Assembly: GCF_018446385.1 (NCBI RefSeq)
Contig: NC_056000.1
Coordinates: 32,504,011 to 32,568,010, forward strand
DNA length: 64,000 nucleotides
Origin: Zingiber officinale
Lineage: Eukaryota > Streptophyta > Magnoliopsida > Zingiberales > Zingiberaceae
Reading direction: 5' to 3'
Shown here: positions 25,324 to 36,177 of the stretch, one piece after another
How the letters are laid out: each line of letters opens with the position of its first letter
Numbering within the stretch: position 1 is the stretch's first letter
Notes under the pieces: generated by a model
Databases searched by the model: none
What the model was told of the DNA's origin: nothing
What the model saw: only the letters and a program-made list of their open reading frames with translations
Program-made: the position numbers and the translations under genes

Positions 25324-26240
25324 CTACCTCTTTATAATTTTGCCCAATATATTGGGGGAGATGTAGTTGTCGTCCTTCAATTGTTGGAGGGTCTCATCGA
25401 TACCATAGTCAAAAAGACAGAAAGTCTGGTCGATAAATATTTCGTTGAATTTTGGGGAGCGAAGGTACTTCACCCAGAAATATTCCAATCGATCGAGTTT
25501 CTCTTCCTTAAATTTGTTGAATGTAGCCAAGGATGCCTCCAACCCAACCTTCAGCACAACCAGCTCAGCAGCTTGCTCATCGATTGTTCATTTTTGCTCC
25601 TCGAGTTAGAGCTCACTCGCCGCCCGCTTCGCCGTTAGGCTTACTTGCTCGGCTGCAAGGTATTCTTCTGCCTCTTTTAGTTTATGTGTTAAGACTCGAG
25701 TCTCCTTGTTCTTGATATTCATATCTTCAATGGCTCAAAGTTTTCTGGAGTTGGCAAAATTTATCTTCGACTCGAAGTGCTGGGCTTGCTTGGGCAGCCG
25801 GTTGAGCTAGAGCACTTGATCATGATTTTTGTTCCTTTTAACTGTGAGCACCTGCTCGGACCCCAGTAGTTGCTCGGAGCTCATGTCCAAGTTTTTTTTT
25901 AGTTGGGCAACTTCGGCGGTTAGTAGCTCGACTCAGGCTCGTGAGGTCTCAGGTTGCTTGCCCGGCGCTTTGAGCTGTTGGTTCTCATGCTCGAGGAAGG
26001 CCAGTGCTGGCATATGGCTAGACTTTCCACCCAGTACTACGAGTCAAATAAAACTTATTAACACTGATCGGGAAAACCAAAGAAAGGACTTTGCTAAACT
26101 TACCCCTGTTGATTTCTGGGTGAATCCGTTAATGAGCTCCTCCGACGGGATGGTAGCTGCGCATGTCCTAACATCGGCCTAGACCTATGCCAAAGGACTT
26201 TGGATAGTTATTTAATGCTAGGGGGAACATGATTTGACAT
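25324..26240 (-). mobile_element. Antisense accessory-ORF remnant (gypsy, Tat-like)
   Basis: On the minus strand, opposite to pol, are remains that match the coiled-coil half of the accessory ORF at 54.9-56.5 kb: segments such as QVLTVKRNKNHD and the end region SPNILGKI. Extra ORFs antisense to pol between integrase and the 3' LTR are known from Tat/Retand-lineage gypsy elements. Broken fossil. Confidence 0.55.
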
Positions 26241-26387
26241 TGTTTAGTCGGTGCCACTCGTCGGTCAACAAACGAAGGATAGGCTTGATGTGCCTACCAC
26301 CGCTTGAGTTGAAGGCGCTGAAGTAGTCGGGCCCTTGGATTTGGATTTTGGGGAGGAGCGAATGATGGATAGGAGCACTTCAACAGC

Positions 26388-26645
26388 TACTATAAACCCT
26401 TGAACAAAGAAGATTACAGTCGAACAACGACTATAAACCTTTAAGCAAAGAAGATCACAGTCGAGCGATAATTATAAATTCTTGAGTAATGAGATCACAG
26501 TCGAGCGCCCACTATAAATCCTTGAGCAAAGAAGATCACAGTCAAGCGGAGACTATAAATGCTTGAGCAATAAGCTCATAGCTGAGCGACAGCTATAAAT
26601 TCTGGATGTAGGAAAGATCACAACCGAGCGGCGGCTATAAATAGA
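26388..26645. repeat. Tandem array, ~41-bp unit, 7 copies
   Basis: TATAAA words at 26391, 26432, 26473, 26513, 26554, 26594 and 26636 mark a 40-42 bp unit containing AGATCACAGTCGAGCG. Read on the minus strand, the unit has a TTTATAGTCNCCGCTYGAC core also seen in the array at 56.9-57.4 kb. Confidence 0.88.
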
Positions 26646-27176
26646 ACCCCAGAATATATTGTTGGGACACTTGAAGAACTTGAGGGGGCTGAATAGCTCG
26701 TCTTGCTCGCTCTCCCACTTCATCGATGTTGATTTTGTAGCGGATAGACTTAAAGCAAGATCTTAATGCTAACAAGTAGGATTTACTTGGTATCCACCTT
26801 AAGATAAGGTGACTAATCCAAGGATCCATGCTGAGCACACTCTCCACTATGAAATATACTCCTTGAAATAATATGGAGGTGGAGAAACGTCTACAAGACT
26901 ACAACTCAAGAATAAGAAATGCAACTCAAAACCAGAAGTAAATACACGAGTACAAATGAAAAACCTTCTTACTTAATCTCTTGTTGCTTGTGAATGCCTC
27001 TTGTAAGCTTGGAAGTGCAGCAACACCTCAACCCTAAGTTTCCAATAACTGGTAGAGAAGATGGAATGAAGAGTTGTTGCGTTTAAACTTGTCATCACAT
27101 TTATATTTGCGCTTGTAGGGCTCCCAATCAATTAGGTCTGCTCCAAATCGATTGTCATGTCAGATCCAGTTGTTCT

Positions 27177-28845
27177 TGTTGGTGTAATTGACCTTTAGAG
27201 TTTCGATGTTTGATAATGCACCTAAGTCTGGTCAATTTGACTAAGGGTTAAATCCAAATAGGACTTGATATTTGGTAGAAAGTGGTATAGTCAGGACTAG
27301 ATAACTAGCAAGGGTAAGTCCTAACCGAAGGATAGACAAGTGAGAAGTCCTAACTTGAGGTTAGGTAAGTGGAAGTCCTGGTGAGTGAAATCGGGCCCTA
27401 GTGAATGAAGCTAAGTGGTGGAAGTCTCGGTAAGTGAAGTCGGACCCTTGTGAGTGAAGCTAAGCGGAGGAAGTCCTGGTGAGTAAAGCCAGACAATGAA
27501 AGTCCCAATGAGTGAAGCTAGGCAGTGGAAGTCCTGGTGAGTGAAGTCGGGTCCTAGTGAGTGAAACTAGGTGGAGGAAGTCCTGAGGAGTGAAGCCAGG
27601 CAATGGAAGTCATAATGAGTGAAGATAAGCAACCCTAGGGAGGTAACCCTAGGTAATGTGTGATCGACTGGTTTCCAGTTGACTGTGCAGTCGACCGGAC
27701 CAGCGAATCCTGAAATATGTTGATACTATTTTAGTTTACTATTTTATCTATTGTACTAACTCAGTGTGTAGAAGTTGACAGGTCTGAGGGAGTCTAGATA
27801 GGTCAATGAGCCAATCGAATATCTGGCGCGAAGTCAAGTTGGGTCTGTAAATCAGACAACTATAGAGTGGTAAGTTAAGGTCAATCACTGGAGGAGATTG
27901 ACCCTGTGAGGACGTGTCCCAATTGAGGAGACAGTATACGTTAGTCCAGATTAGGTCTATTTTAGATACATAATCTGAGACTTTGACTAATTTCTAATCT
28001 TGTGAGGACAAAAACTAATTACTACTTATTATTATTGTCCTAATACTTGTTTTGCAGGTTATTTGGACTAACATTATTTTGTAGGATAAAAGAGCAAATT
28101 TGCCTTTGGATGAACAGTGTCTAAGGTGCTTTCAAGCAGTGAAGGCGTTTTCGTACTATTCATAGAAGACCCCTTCCATGGCTATGAAAGGCATCTTCCA
28201 CATGATGAAATTCTGACTTTGCCGAGGATAAGTGTCGGGTTGTTCAGGATCAAAATTTCTAAGTTGAAGGCACCTTTAATAGATATGGAAGCCGCCTTCC
28301 ATGCCTTATATAAGGTAGTCTCGAGAATGCTTCAATACAACACTCATATACGAGTTACTACGCATCTGTTTGAGCTTTCGACTGCTCCAGGCTTTTGCTA
28401 CGACTCTACTATGAAGCTACTGCGCCCGATGACTATTCCGAGGACTTCCAATCGTGGTCGATAAACCGACACTAACACATGAACGCTCTCGCACTCGATC
28501 CTTACGTGTTGGTAACAGGTTCTATTTTGTGTACTTAATTACTGCAAGTACAGTGTGTTACATTTGTTCTAACTTTCTTATACTCGATTCTCTCTTTCGG
28601 ATGTACCGAAAGAGGCTTTTTAGTGGATTATCCATCGATAAGTTCACGAGATCTGGGTCTTGGAGTAGAAGTCACCGAATGCTCTGAACCAAGTAAACCA
28701 ACTGTATTTTCTTGTGTTCTTTGTTCTCGCTTTCTTATTTCTTTCTCCGTTGTGTACTTTGTTTTTAGATTTTAAAAAGAAAAGACGAGTTTTTGAAAAC
28801 CACGTAATTCACCCCTCCTCCTCTCACGTACATATCGATCCAACA
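27177..28845 (+). mobile_element. Solo LTR 1 (Maximus/SIRE-like, 1669 bp)
   Basis: TGTTGGTGTAATTG ... CGATCCAACA. Flanks GTTCT (27172-27176) and GTTCC (28846-28850) are a 4/5 target duplication. Inside: an array of ~38-60 bp units with GGTGAGTGAAG, a leader-like part and a small hairpin (TTTCGGATGTACCGAAA) near 28595. No internal region, so a solo LTR left by recombination. Confidence 0.85.
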
Positions 28846-29748
28846 GTTCCCAACCGTCCAAACCTCGCAACCTGCTCAATAATTATATCCCAATTGATTG
28901 ACCAATCGATTGGGAAGGCTTTGATCGATCAACTGATCGATTCAGAGTGCATCTGTGCTCTTATTGTGCTACGTAGAAAAACTTCTCCCAATCAATTGAC
29001 AAATCGATTAGAAAACTCATTATTTTTCGTGAAGAAATGCTCTCAAACGATCAATTGATTGATTGACAGCTTTAATATATTACCTAATCGATTCAGAAGC
29101 TTATTGTTCGTTCACAAGTTCTCTCAATTAATTGCCCAATCAATTGGGAAAGATCTTGATTGATTACCCAATCAATCAAGACATTTTGCACTATTCTTCA
29201 TCAACCAATCAATTACCTGATCAATTGACCCTCCAATCGATTGATAGGTAGCAAAATGTGTAGAGATCTAAACGAGCTTCGTTTCATTTCCTAGATCACC
29301 TCATTCTGATATCCGAGTCAAAAGTTATGACATTCAGAAGTTTACTACGTTTGAATTCCCTCGTTTCATGCCAACTCCCTATTGGACTTACGATCGTCAA
29401 GTGTTCGGTCAACCTTTGACCCTCCTGGACTTTCTCTTTACCAACTTCTCGTTGGACTTCCGATCACCAAGTGTGGTCCTCCTTAAGCCACTTGAATTTT
29501 CTCTTTACCAACTTCTCATTAGACTTCCAATCACTAAGTGTGGTCCTCCTTGACCCACTTGAATTTTCCTCATGCCTGACTTTACTCATCAAGAATTTCT
29601 CAACTGCTTAGCTTCACTCACTTTGACTTTTCACTTGTCTTCACTCACAAGGATTTTCCAACTTTCTGACTTCACTCACCAAGTGTCCGGTTAACATTGA
29701 CTCACTTGGATATTTATCTTCTGCCAACCTTCTCGTTGGGCGTGCCCT

Positions 29749-31393
29749 TTGTTGTTGCAATATTCCCAAGGTCAAGTTTGACCTGGTTGACTGAGTTTGA
29801 ATTGAGTCAAGCTCGAGTCTTGATATTTGAGTTTCGATGTTTGACAATACAAGTCAACAACACATGGAGATTACAGGTGACATTGTTCATGTGGGGATAT
29901 TGTGAAGGAGAGTCAAATAAGTCAAGGTTGACTGGATACTTGATTGGAAAATCCTGGTGAGTGAAGCTAGGTGAAAGTCCTAACTAGGAGTTTAGGTAGA
30001 CTGGAAAGTCTTGGTGAGTGAAACTAGGTAGAAGAAAATCTTGGTGAGTGAAGCCAGGTGAAAGACCTAGTGAGTGAAGCTAGGCAGTTGGGAAATCCTA
30101 GTAAGTGAAGTTAGGTGAAAGTCCTGGTGAGTGAAGCTAGGTAGTAAGGAAAGTCTTGGTGAGTGAAACCAGACAGAGGAGAAGTCCTAGTGAGTGAAGC
30201 TAGGTAAAAGGGAAGTCCTGGTGAGTGAAGCCAGACACAGGAAATCCAGATGGATCAAAGTTGATCGGACGTCTGGTGTTGGAAAGACCAAGTAGGTCAA
30301 AGGGATTGACCGGATACTTGGCACGAGGAAATTTAGATGGATCAAACTCGACCAGACATCTGGTGGAAGTCCAAGTGGGTCAAAGGGATTGACAGGACAC
30401 TTGGTAAGGGAGTCCTAACAAGTCAAGGGTGGCCAGATGCTAGACATGATGTACCGACAGGTCATGGATGACCGTATGTTGGTTTGAGGGATGTTTGGAC
30501 TTGATTTGGCAAATCTCACATGGGCTGGATCGATCAACCGATCGATTGGCTCATACCCAATCAATCGGTTGATCGATTAGGTGAGTTCTGCAGAAGGAGA
30601 ACCTTCCAATCGATCAGTGGATCGATTGGGGAGAATTCCCGATCGCACAGAAAGTCTCCCAATCGATCGGTCGATCGATTGGGAGCCTCCAATCGATCGG
30701 CCGATCGATTGGGAGCCTCCAATCGATCGGCTGATCAATTGGGAGCTGCGATTTCATGCGATAAGCCCTGGATCGATTGACCGATCGATCCAGGCAATTC
30801 CAGAGAGCACAGAGGCGCTCTGGATCGATTGGTCGATCGATCCAAAGCCTCCCCAATCAATTGGGAGCAATCCAATCGATTGGGATTCGACCGTTGGCGT
30901 CGTATTTAGCTGTTGGCGAGCATTTCTCTCGACAGAACTCTCAGCTTTCATCTTCGATCTTCACAGCAATTCCACAGGCTCTCCACAGAGTTCTCACCGC
31001 CAGATCTTGAAGGTTCTTGGAGGCATTTCCAAGTCAAGAGGCGGATCTACAGCAAGAAGAAGAAGTTAGAGTTAGGGTTTCTTGTGTAAATCATGTAAGT
31101 TTTCCCTTATATTTGTTTCTCTTTGTTTCTTGTTGTATTGAGAGTATTGTAGGGTTTCTCCGCCTTCGGTAATTACCGAAAAGGAGTGTTTACATAGTGG
31201 AGGGTGCGTGAGTGTGGATCCTTGGACTAGTCACCTTTTCTTAAGGTGGATACCAAGTAAATCCCTAGTGTTAGCGTTGTGTGTCTATTTCTTTGTATTT
31301 TCTGCTGCATTTCATCATAAGAAGCAAGCAACGACGAGCACAAGATCGCGCCGAGCTATTCACCCCCCTCTAGCTACATTTTCGATCCCAACA
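29749..31393 (+). mobile_element. Solo LTR 2 (Maximus/SIRE-like, 1645 bp)
   Basis: TGTTGTTGCAATATTCCC ... CGATCCCAACA with a perfect 5-bp duplication CCCTT (29744-29748 and 31394-31398). Holds GGTGAGTGAAGC units at about 29.95-30.25 kb, an array of CGATCG dyads at 30.53-30.89 kb, and a hairpin CGGTAATTACCG near 31166. Confidence 0.9.
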
Positions 31394-31713
31394 CCCTTGC
31401 TTAACCTTTAGTTATGACTTCACAATCAAGTATCTGGTTAACCTTGATCTACTTAACTTTATTCACATCAAATTGGTCAAACCTTGACTATAGGGGAATT
31501 GCACCAACAATATTCCTAAATGGACAATTGCACCTACAATCTCTATATATATTGTCAAACATCAAAGTTCACACATTATGACTCAAGCTTAAGTTAACTC
31601 AAGTTTAGTCAAACTGGTCAACCTTAACCTAGGAAAATTGCACCAACACATACTACTTGTCTAATCAGTCAGACTTATAATCTCCTTTGACTAAACTTGA
31701 GGGGAAGACTTTG

Positions 31714-32487
31714 TGATGCAGTGATGAAGAAGGGCCCCACCAAGGCAGGATGACCAGCTGACATGGAAATCAAAGTCAAGAATGAAGTCGACGCTGGTCG
31801 AACGAGACAATTATGGTCGAGTGGACGACATGTCTGAGTGGACGATAAGGCCAAACGGATAACTCGAGATACAAAAACAAATAGGTAGCACATCCCCTGG
31901 CCGCTGTCCCTGTCGAGCGGGAGGTGTGTCCATCCAGATGAGAGGCATCCTCCGACAACGAGAAATCTAAGTAAAAGGGAGAGTGCTTGGTGCAGTACAA
32001 CCCAGCGGGCGTGTCCTTGCCAAGCAGCTTAACCAATCCATATATCTCCTCGTACTCTTTTGGAGGTTTGTGGTACTAACAGCAGAGCTTGTTCTGCAAG
32101 TAAATCGTACGGTAAAAACTTTCAGACTGTCACATCAGAGATATGCATGCTCGCTTAAGGAAAGGTCTCAGGGGCACCTTCTGACATGTCTTTTCATAGG
32201 ATACTTGGAAAAGCGTGCACATGCTTTTGAGATATATGCGCAGACGCTACAATGACACTATAAAAAGGGGTTCTCATCTTTAGGGAAAGATATGCATAAC
32301 TTTATCATTATACATGATCTTTTGCTACAATATTCTTGCTATTCTTTACATCGTCGAAGATTGACTTGAGTATCATAGGGTCAATACCGGGAACCCCCTC
32401 TCGACTCAATACTGACACTTTTATATTATAGGATCATATGAAATCTTTGTCAGGTCAAACTTATAATCACATCTTTAATTTTCCATC
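31714..32487 (+). repeat. 3' LTR of the old gypsy element
   Basis: Starts TGATGCAGTGATGAAGAAGG after the purine tract. Holds CTATAAAAAGG near 32260. The 3' edge is blurred; 32465 is an alternative end. Confidence 0.65.
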
Positions 32488-32916
32488 TTCTCCATTCACT
32501 TTTTACTATAATTATATATTTCATTAGTCATTCAATTCTCTTCCAGTAAAAATTTCAATCAAATTAATTCATATAGCGACAAAAGAACTTTAGGATTTAA
32601 ATAAACTAAACCTTCATAAATAAGTTTAACATTCAGCTCATGAAAAATTATTTATATTAATTCAATATCAATCATAATTACTAAATAATAAATTCACTCT
32701 CATAAATATGATGCAGTAGTTAAGAGAATTAGAATTTAAATCTCAGTACATAAATTATATTTTAATTTTTTTTTATAGGCGATCCAGGGGATATTATTTA
32801 CTTTTAAAATTAGTCCGATAAATTTAAACATATAGATTATTAAAGAGTAATATTAAATAAATAATCTCAACGACTTATTAAGTTGAATGAACAAACTTGG
32901 ATAGGTTACTTTGTTG
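32488..32916. other. Intergenic A/T-rich spacer
   Basis: No gene. The piece at 32700-32770 faintly recalls a decayed tRNA-type SINE, too weak to annotate. Confidence 0.45.
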
Positions 32917-32927
32917 AATAACGCAAA

Positions 32928-33415
32928 GTCCCAGGGATATGGTGTCATGGTAGGATATTCAAGTTGTCATCTAGGCACCCGTAGTTCGATCTCAGCTATG
33001 ACGTATTTGTAGAAATTTCTCTTCAAATGGGGAGTGTAATCAAAGGATGTTAGGTGTCTGGATTGACTACAGAGTACGTTTCCCGATTTATCCTGGTGGC
33101 CGGTGGGAAACTTCCGTGACGCTATCGCGCGCGCTTCCCGATTTACCCTGGTGGCCGGTGGAAAACTTCCGTGAGGCGAGGCCGGTCATCCCATGGATAG
33201 TCAATGAGACTAACTGGATTATCATTTATTTGTTCCCGGGGCATGGTGCCGCGGTATGACATCCAGGTTGTTACCCAGGCACCCGTGGTTCGATCCCCAA
33301 CTACGGCGTATTTGTAGAAATTTATCTCCAAATGGGGAACAATCAAAGGATGTTGGACTTCTGGATTAGCTGCAGCGTGAGACTTCCGTGGGTCCGGGCT
33401 ATTTTTTTTTTTTTT
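32928..33415 (+). mobile_element. Composite (dimeric or nested) tRNA-type SINE
   Basis: Two copies of a tRNA-derived SINE head to tail. Each has a B-box-like word (GTTCGATCTC near 32981; GGTTCGATCCCC near 33286), then GGCGTATTTGTAGAAATTT-type sequence, AATCAAAGGATGTT and a CTTCCGTG 3' motif. The second ends in a run of 15 T. One 11-bp duplication AATAAYGCAAA (32917-32927 and 33416-33426) brackets the whole unit. The first copy also holds a duplicated segment CCCGATTTAYCCTGGTGGCC (about 33080 and 33138). Confidence 0.75.
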
Positions 33416-33532
33416 AATAATGCAAAACTGATTCGACTTTGCTAGAATCTTTAATAAACAGGCCTTTAGCCTTCATCTTTACCGGGCCTTTTAGAATGTC
33501 CAATAGTCGTTGATCAGCAGAGCCTTAATTAA

Positions 33533-33538
33533 GGCCCA
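33533..33538 (+). promoter_or_regulatory. Site II-like GGCCCA upstream of H2B
   Basis: GGCCCA directly follows the palindrome CCTTAATTAAGG. Site II words of this type bind TCP factors in growth and cell-cycle genes. Position about 175 bp before the TATA box. Confidence 0.35.
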
Positions 33539-33707
33539 TAAATTGAATTAATCCGATTGGATGCCCGCTTCAGGGTCCGGATGCTCAACAATCTAGACCG
33601 TCAATGTGGTTTATTTACTTCATCGCTATATCTGACGGTAGAAACACAATACACCTCATCGATCCGTGCCTGCAACTTTCTGCCCAATCACCGTCTTCCT
33701 CTTCTGT

Positions 33708-33716
33708 CTATATAAA
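33708..33716 (+). promoter_or_regulatory. TATA box of histone H2B
   Basis: CTATATAAA about 90 bp before the H2B ATG. A CCAAT word lies near 33684 and GATCCGTG at 33661-33668 (reverse CACGGATC), one base from the histone octamer CGCGGATC. Confidence 0.6.
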
Positions 33717-33807
33717 CTCCCCCCACCCGTCGGTTGTTTCCCATCTCGAACTACTCGTTTCCATCTCTCTTCGAACCCTCGTTTCTTCTTCCCGATCGCG
33801 ATCTCCC

Positions 33808-34275
33808 ATGGCGCCGAAGGCCGACAAGAAGCCCGCGGAGAAGAAGCCCGCTTCCTCCGACAAGCCGGCCGAGGAGAAGGAGAAGAAAGCCGCCGCGGAG
33901 AAGGCCCCGGCGGAGAAGAAGCCCAAGGCCGGCAAGCGCCTCCCCTCCAAGGACGGGTCTGCCTCCGCCGACAAGAAGAAGAAGAAGGCGAAGAAGGGCA
34001 CCGAGACTTACAAGATCTACATCTTCAAGGTTCTCAAGCAGGTCCACCCAGACATCGGGATCTCCAGTAAGGCCATGTCCATCATGAACTCCTTCATCAA
34101 CGACATCTTTGAGAAGCTCGCCCAGGAAGCATCCCGCCTCGCCCGCTACAACAAGAAACCCACCATCACGTCCCGCGAGATTCAGACCTCCGTTCGTCTT
34201 GTCCTGCCTGGTGAACTCGCAAAGCATGCTGTCTCCGAGGGTACCAAGGCGGTCACCAAGTTCACCAGTTCTTGA
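33808..34275 (+). CDS. Histone H2B
   Basis: 155-aa core histone, single exon, in the normal range for plant H2B. The N-terminal tail is a long Lys/Ala/Pro-rich segment ([15 protein letters not shown]...) followed by the histone fold: [36 protein letters not shown], and C-terminus [16 protein letters not shown]. The lysine near the C-terminus (in AVTKFTSS) is the conserved mono-ubiquitination site. Pairs with H2A in the nucleosome. The ATG was chosen because the family starts MAPKA; the frame stays open upstream but that part is 5' leader downstream of the TATA box. GC-rich codons, intact. Confidence 0.98.
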   Translation: MAPKADKKPAEKKPASSDKPAEEKEKKAAAEKAPAEKKPKAGKRLPSKDGSASADKKKKKAKKGTETYKIYIFKVLKQVHPDIGISSKAMSIMNSFINDIFEKLAQEASRLARYNKKPTITSREIQTSVRLVLPGELAKHAVSEGTKAVTKFTSS

Positions 34276-36177
34276 ACTTATGTAGGTTGATTGGGTCTCC
34301 GTTGATTCTGTCAGTGATCTCGGTATCTATGGTTTCTTTTGTTGTTTCTGCCTTTAATGCATGCTCTACTGGTAGGTTGTTCATCATGTAATATAGCATT
34401 TTCTGATATGCAAGCAATGAGATGATGTGCTTCCAATTTTCTGTGTGCCAAGTTAACATTTTTTTTTTGTGAATTGGTTGTCTATGGATTAATTCTGTTT
34501 GTGATTTTAATGCTGGTTTTAAAATGCATTGTTAATGAACGTGTTCCCTACTTGTACCTTGTTGTCAATTACTATTCATGTTCATGATCAAGGCATGCTC
34601 ATCAAGCCTGTATATTGAATAGTTGACAAAATTCTCCTGTAACTTATTTACCATCTTCTGAATTGGTTTTTGTGAACAATTCCCCAATTCTTGAATTAAT
34701 TAGGTTCTTAATCTATTGTTTGATTTTGCTCCAGACCTTCGTGCTGATTCAGTGGTGATAGTTCATGAGTTTCTTCTATTTAAAATCTTGTTTAGCTGAA
34801 AGCTTCCTCTTTTACTCTATCTTTTGGTGTTCTTTATTGTTTCTAGTAGTTTGTACTTCTTTGTTTAGGGTTTATATCAACAACTTACTGTTCTTTGTTC
34901 ATCTCAGATCCTAAAATTTTAATTTTATTTTTTTAATCAAGTTACACCGTTCTTTCCACTGTTGGTTTTGATGAAGTTCTGATTTTATTGCAACAACATA
35001 GTGGTTAAAATGTAGATGAGCCTCAGTTCCTGTCTGAACTTGAGGTTTTAATAGATAAAATGTAGATGAGCCTCAGTTCCTGTCTGGTTAAAACCAAGCA
35101 TTGAAGCTCGTTTACATTATATTAAAATGTAGATGAGCCTCTGTTCCTGTCGAATCATTGAAGCATCTACATTATATTAAATAATTTGTAGATAAAATGT
35201 AGATGAGCCTCAGTTCCTGTCTGAACAGAGGCTCATCTACACTTGAGATTGAGCATTTAATCTTTTAGATTTCAAGTTTTTAGCTTCAATGCTTGGTTTG
35301 CACCATCATTCGATTTATGATTTTGTTGTTCCTGTGTGAAATTGTCAATAAAAATGGCTAAAAATCTGCAAAAATAGCAGCTAAAGTTAACTCTTGTAAC
35401 ATGAACAAGAAACTGAATGACCCCATATTTTTAGTGGTAAGTTCATCTGCTGTTGATGCTCATGTTAAAAGGATTGAGCTCATCTTGTCGTATCCTTAAA
35501 CATATTTCTATGGTCACTGATAAGGATGAGAGCCATATTGGTCTAACACAAGGTCAACTGTCTGATCCCAGGTCAAGCTGTTGATCTGCATTGGGGTTGA
35601 TGGGGAGACTCGGCGTTGGCAAGCGAGTGGGAGTGAAATAATAGATAAAATATTATTTACAAATTATTTTAATATTAATATTTTATTAAAAAACTAGACA
35701 GTTGAATTTTTCAAAATATTTATTGTTTAAAAATATTTAAAAATATATTCTATGCTTTTAAATATTCTAAATTTTATTATTAAATATATATTTTTTAATT
35801 AAAAAAATAATGAGATAAATCATCATAGATAATTTCAAATCTCGTTTATAATATCCCTTTCTAATAAAACATATTTAAGATTGTAATCCCATATTTATCT
35901 ATAGTTGCAAAATTCATTGACAAACACATTGAAGAAAAGTTTATTATTGACATTTAAGAAAAACGGAAGCAAGCGAATCAGATAAGAACAATGAGAAATA
36001 CATCTTCAGATCCTTGATAAGCAAGGTTTCCTCTAGGGATATGCAATTACAAGTCACATGGCTCCATTATACATCATCTCTAACCTAAATGCACTGATCC
36101 GAGGATCGTTAGGTATAATGTGAGACTTTCGACGGCAGATCGACGGAGGAGGCCAAGAGGAGGGACCTTTGGAACTC
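34276..36177. other. H2B 3' flank and spacer
   Basis: No further gene seen. The first few hundred bases hold the H2B 3' UTR. Repeats at 35007-35240 are listed separately. 35640-35980 is very A/T-rich. Confidence 0.5.
35007..35240. repeat. Four direct repeats plus an inverted copy forming a hairpin
   Basis: AAAATGTAGATGAGCCTC, followed by wGTTCCTGTC, occurs at about 35007, 35057, 35124 and 35194. An inverted copy (GAGGCTCATCTAC, 35228-35240) pairs perfectly over 13 bp with GTAGATGAGCCTC at 35199-35211, loop 16 bases. Confidence 0.8.

Larger units (their letters stand above)
26660..31648 (-). mobile_element. Old solo LTR (Ty1/copia Maximus/SIRE-like), split by two younger LTRs
   Basis: Minus-strand LTR beginning TGTTGGTGCAATTTTCC (at 31648) and ending ..AGTGTCCCAACA (at 26660). 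Its three visible pieces are 26660-27176, 28846-29748 and 31394-31648. They total about 1.67 kb, the same length as the two plus-strand LTRs inside it. Flanks TATAT and CATAC may be a decayed 5-bp duplication. The family call rests on the long LTR, the TGTTGGTGCAATT start and the AGCTATTCA..CCCCTC end region typical of Maximus/SIRE-type copia LTRs. Confidence 0.8.
19951..32487 (+). mobile_element. Old Ty3/gypsy (Tat-like) element with nested insertions
   Basis: One gypsy element in plus orientation. Parts: 5' LTR, a primer-site region TTTGGCATTGTCTGTGGGAA, gag remains (about 20.8-22.1 kb, with the GVKCRVFLTTL block), protease (about 22.2-22.7), RT (about 23.0-23.9, with YVDDILIKS), RNase H (about 24.0-24.7), the start of integrase (to about 25.15), an antisense accessory-ORF remnant, a 41-bp tandem array, a purine tract GAGGGGAAGAC and the 3' LTR. 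Badly broken, with well over ten breaks. The two LTRs differ at roughly one base in four or five by eye, so this is an old copy. About 5 kb of its length is a later LTR nest (26660-31648). A possible 5-bp duplication ATCAC lies at 19946-19950 and 32466-32470, but the 3' LTR edge is uncertain. Confidence 0.8.

Noticed and set aside
28714-29058. 114-codon plus-strand frame
   Set aside because: Crosses the junction of solo LTR 1 and the older LTR, so it cannot be a gene.
30520-31069. Overlapping frames with RSIDW and DRPID repeats
   Set aside because: They read the CGATCG dyad array of a solo LTR.
32690-32780. Possible second tRNA-type SINE
   Set aside because: Only a weak B-box-like word and a T run; no duplication seen.
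33604-33807. In-frame upstream extension of histone H2B
   Set aside because: A TATA box lies within it and the family starts at MAPKA; it is promoter and leader.
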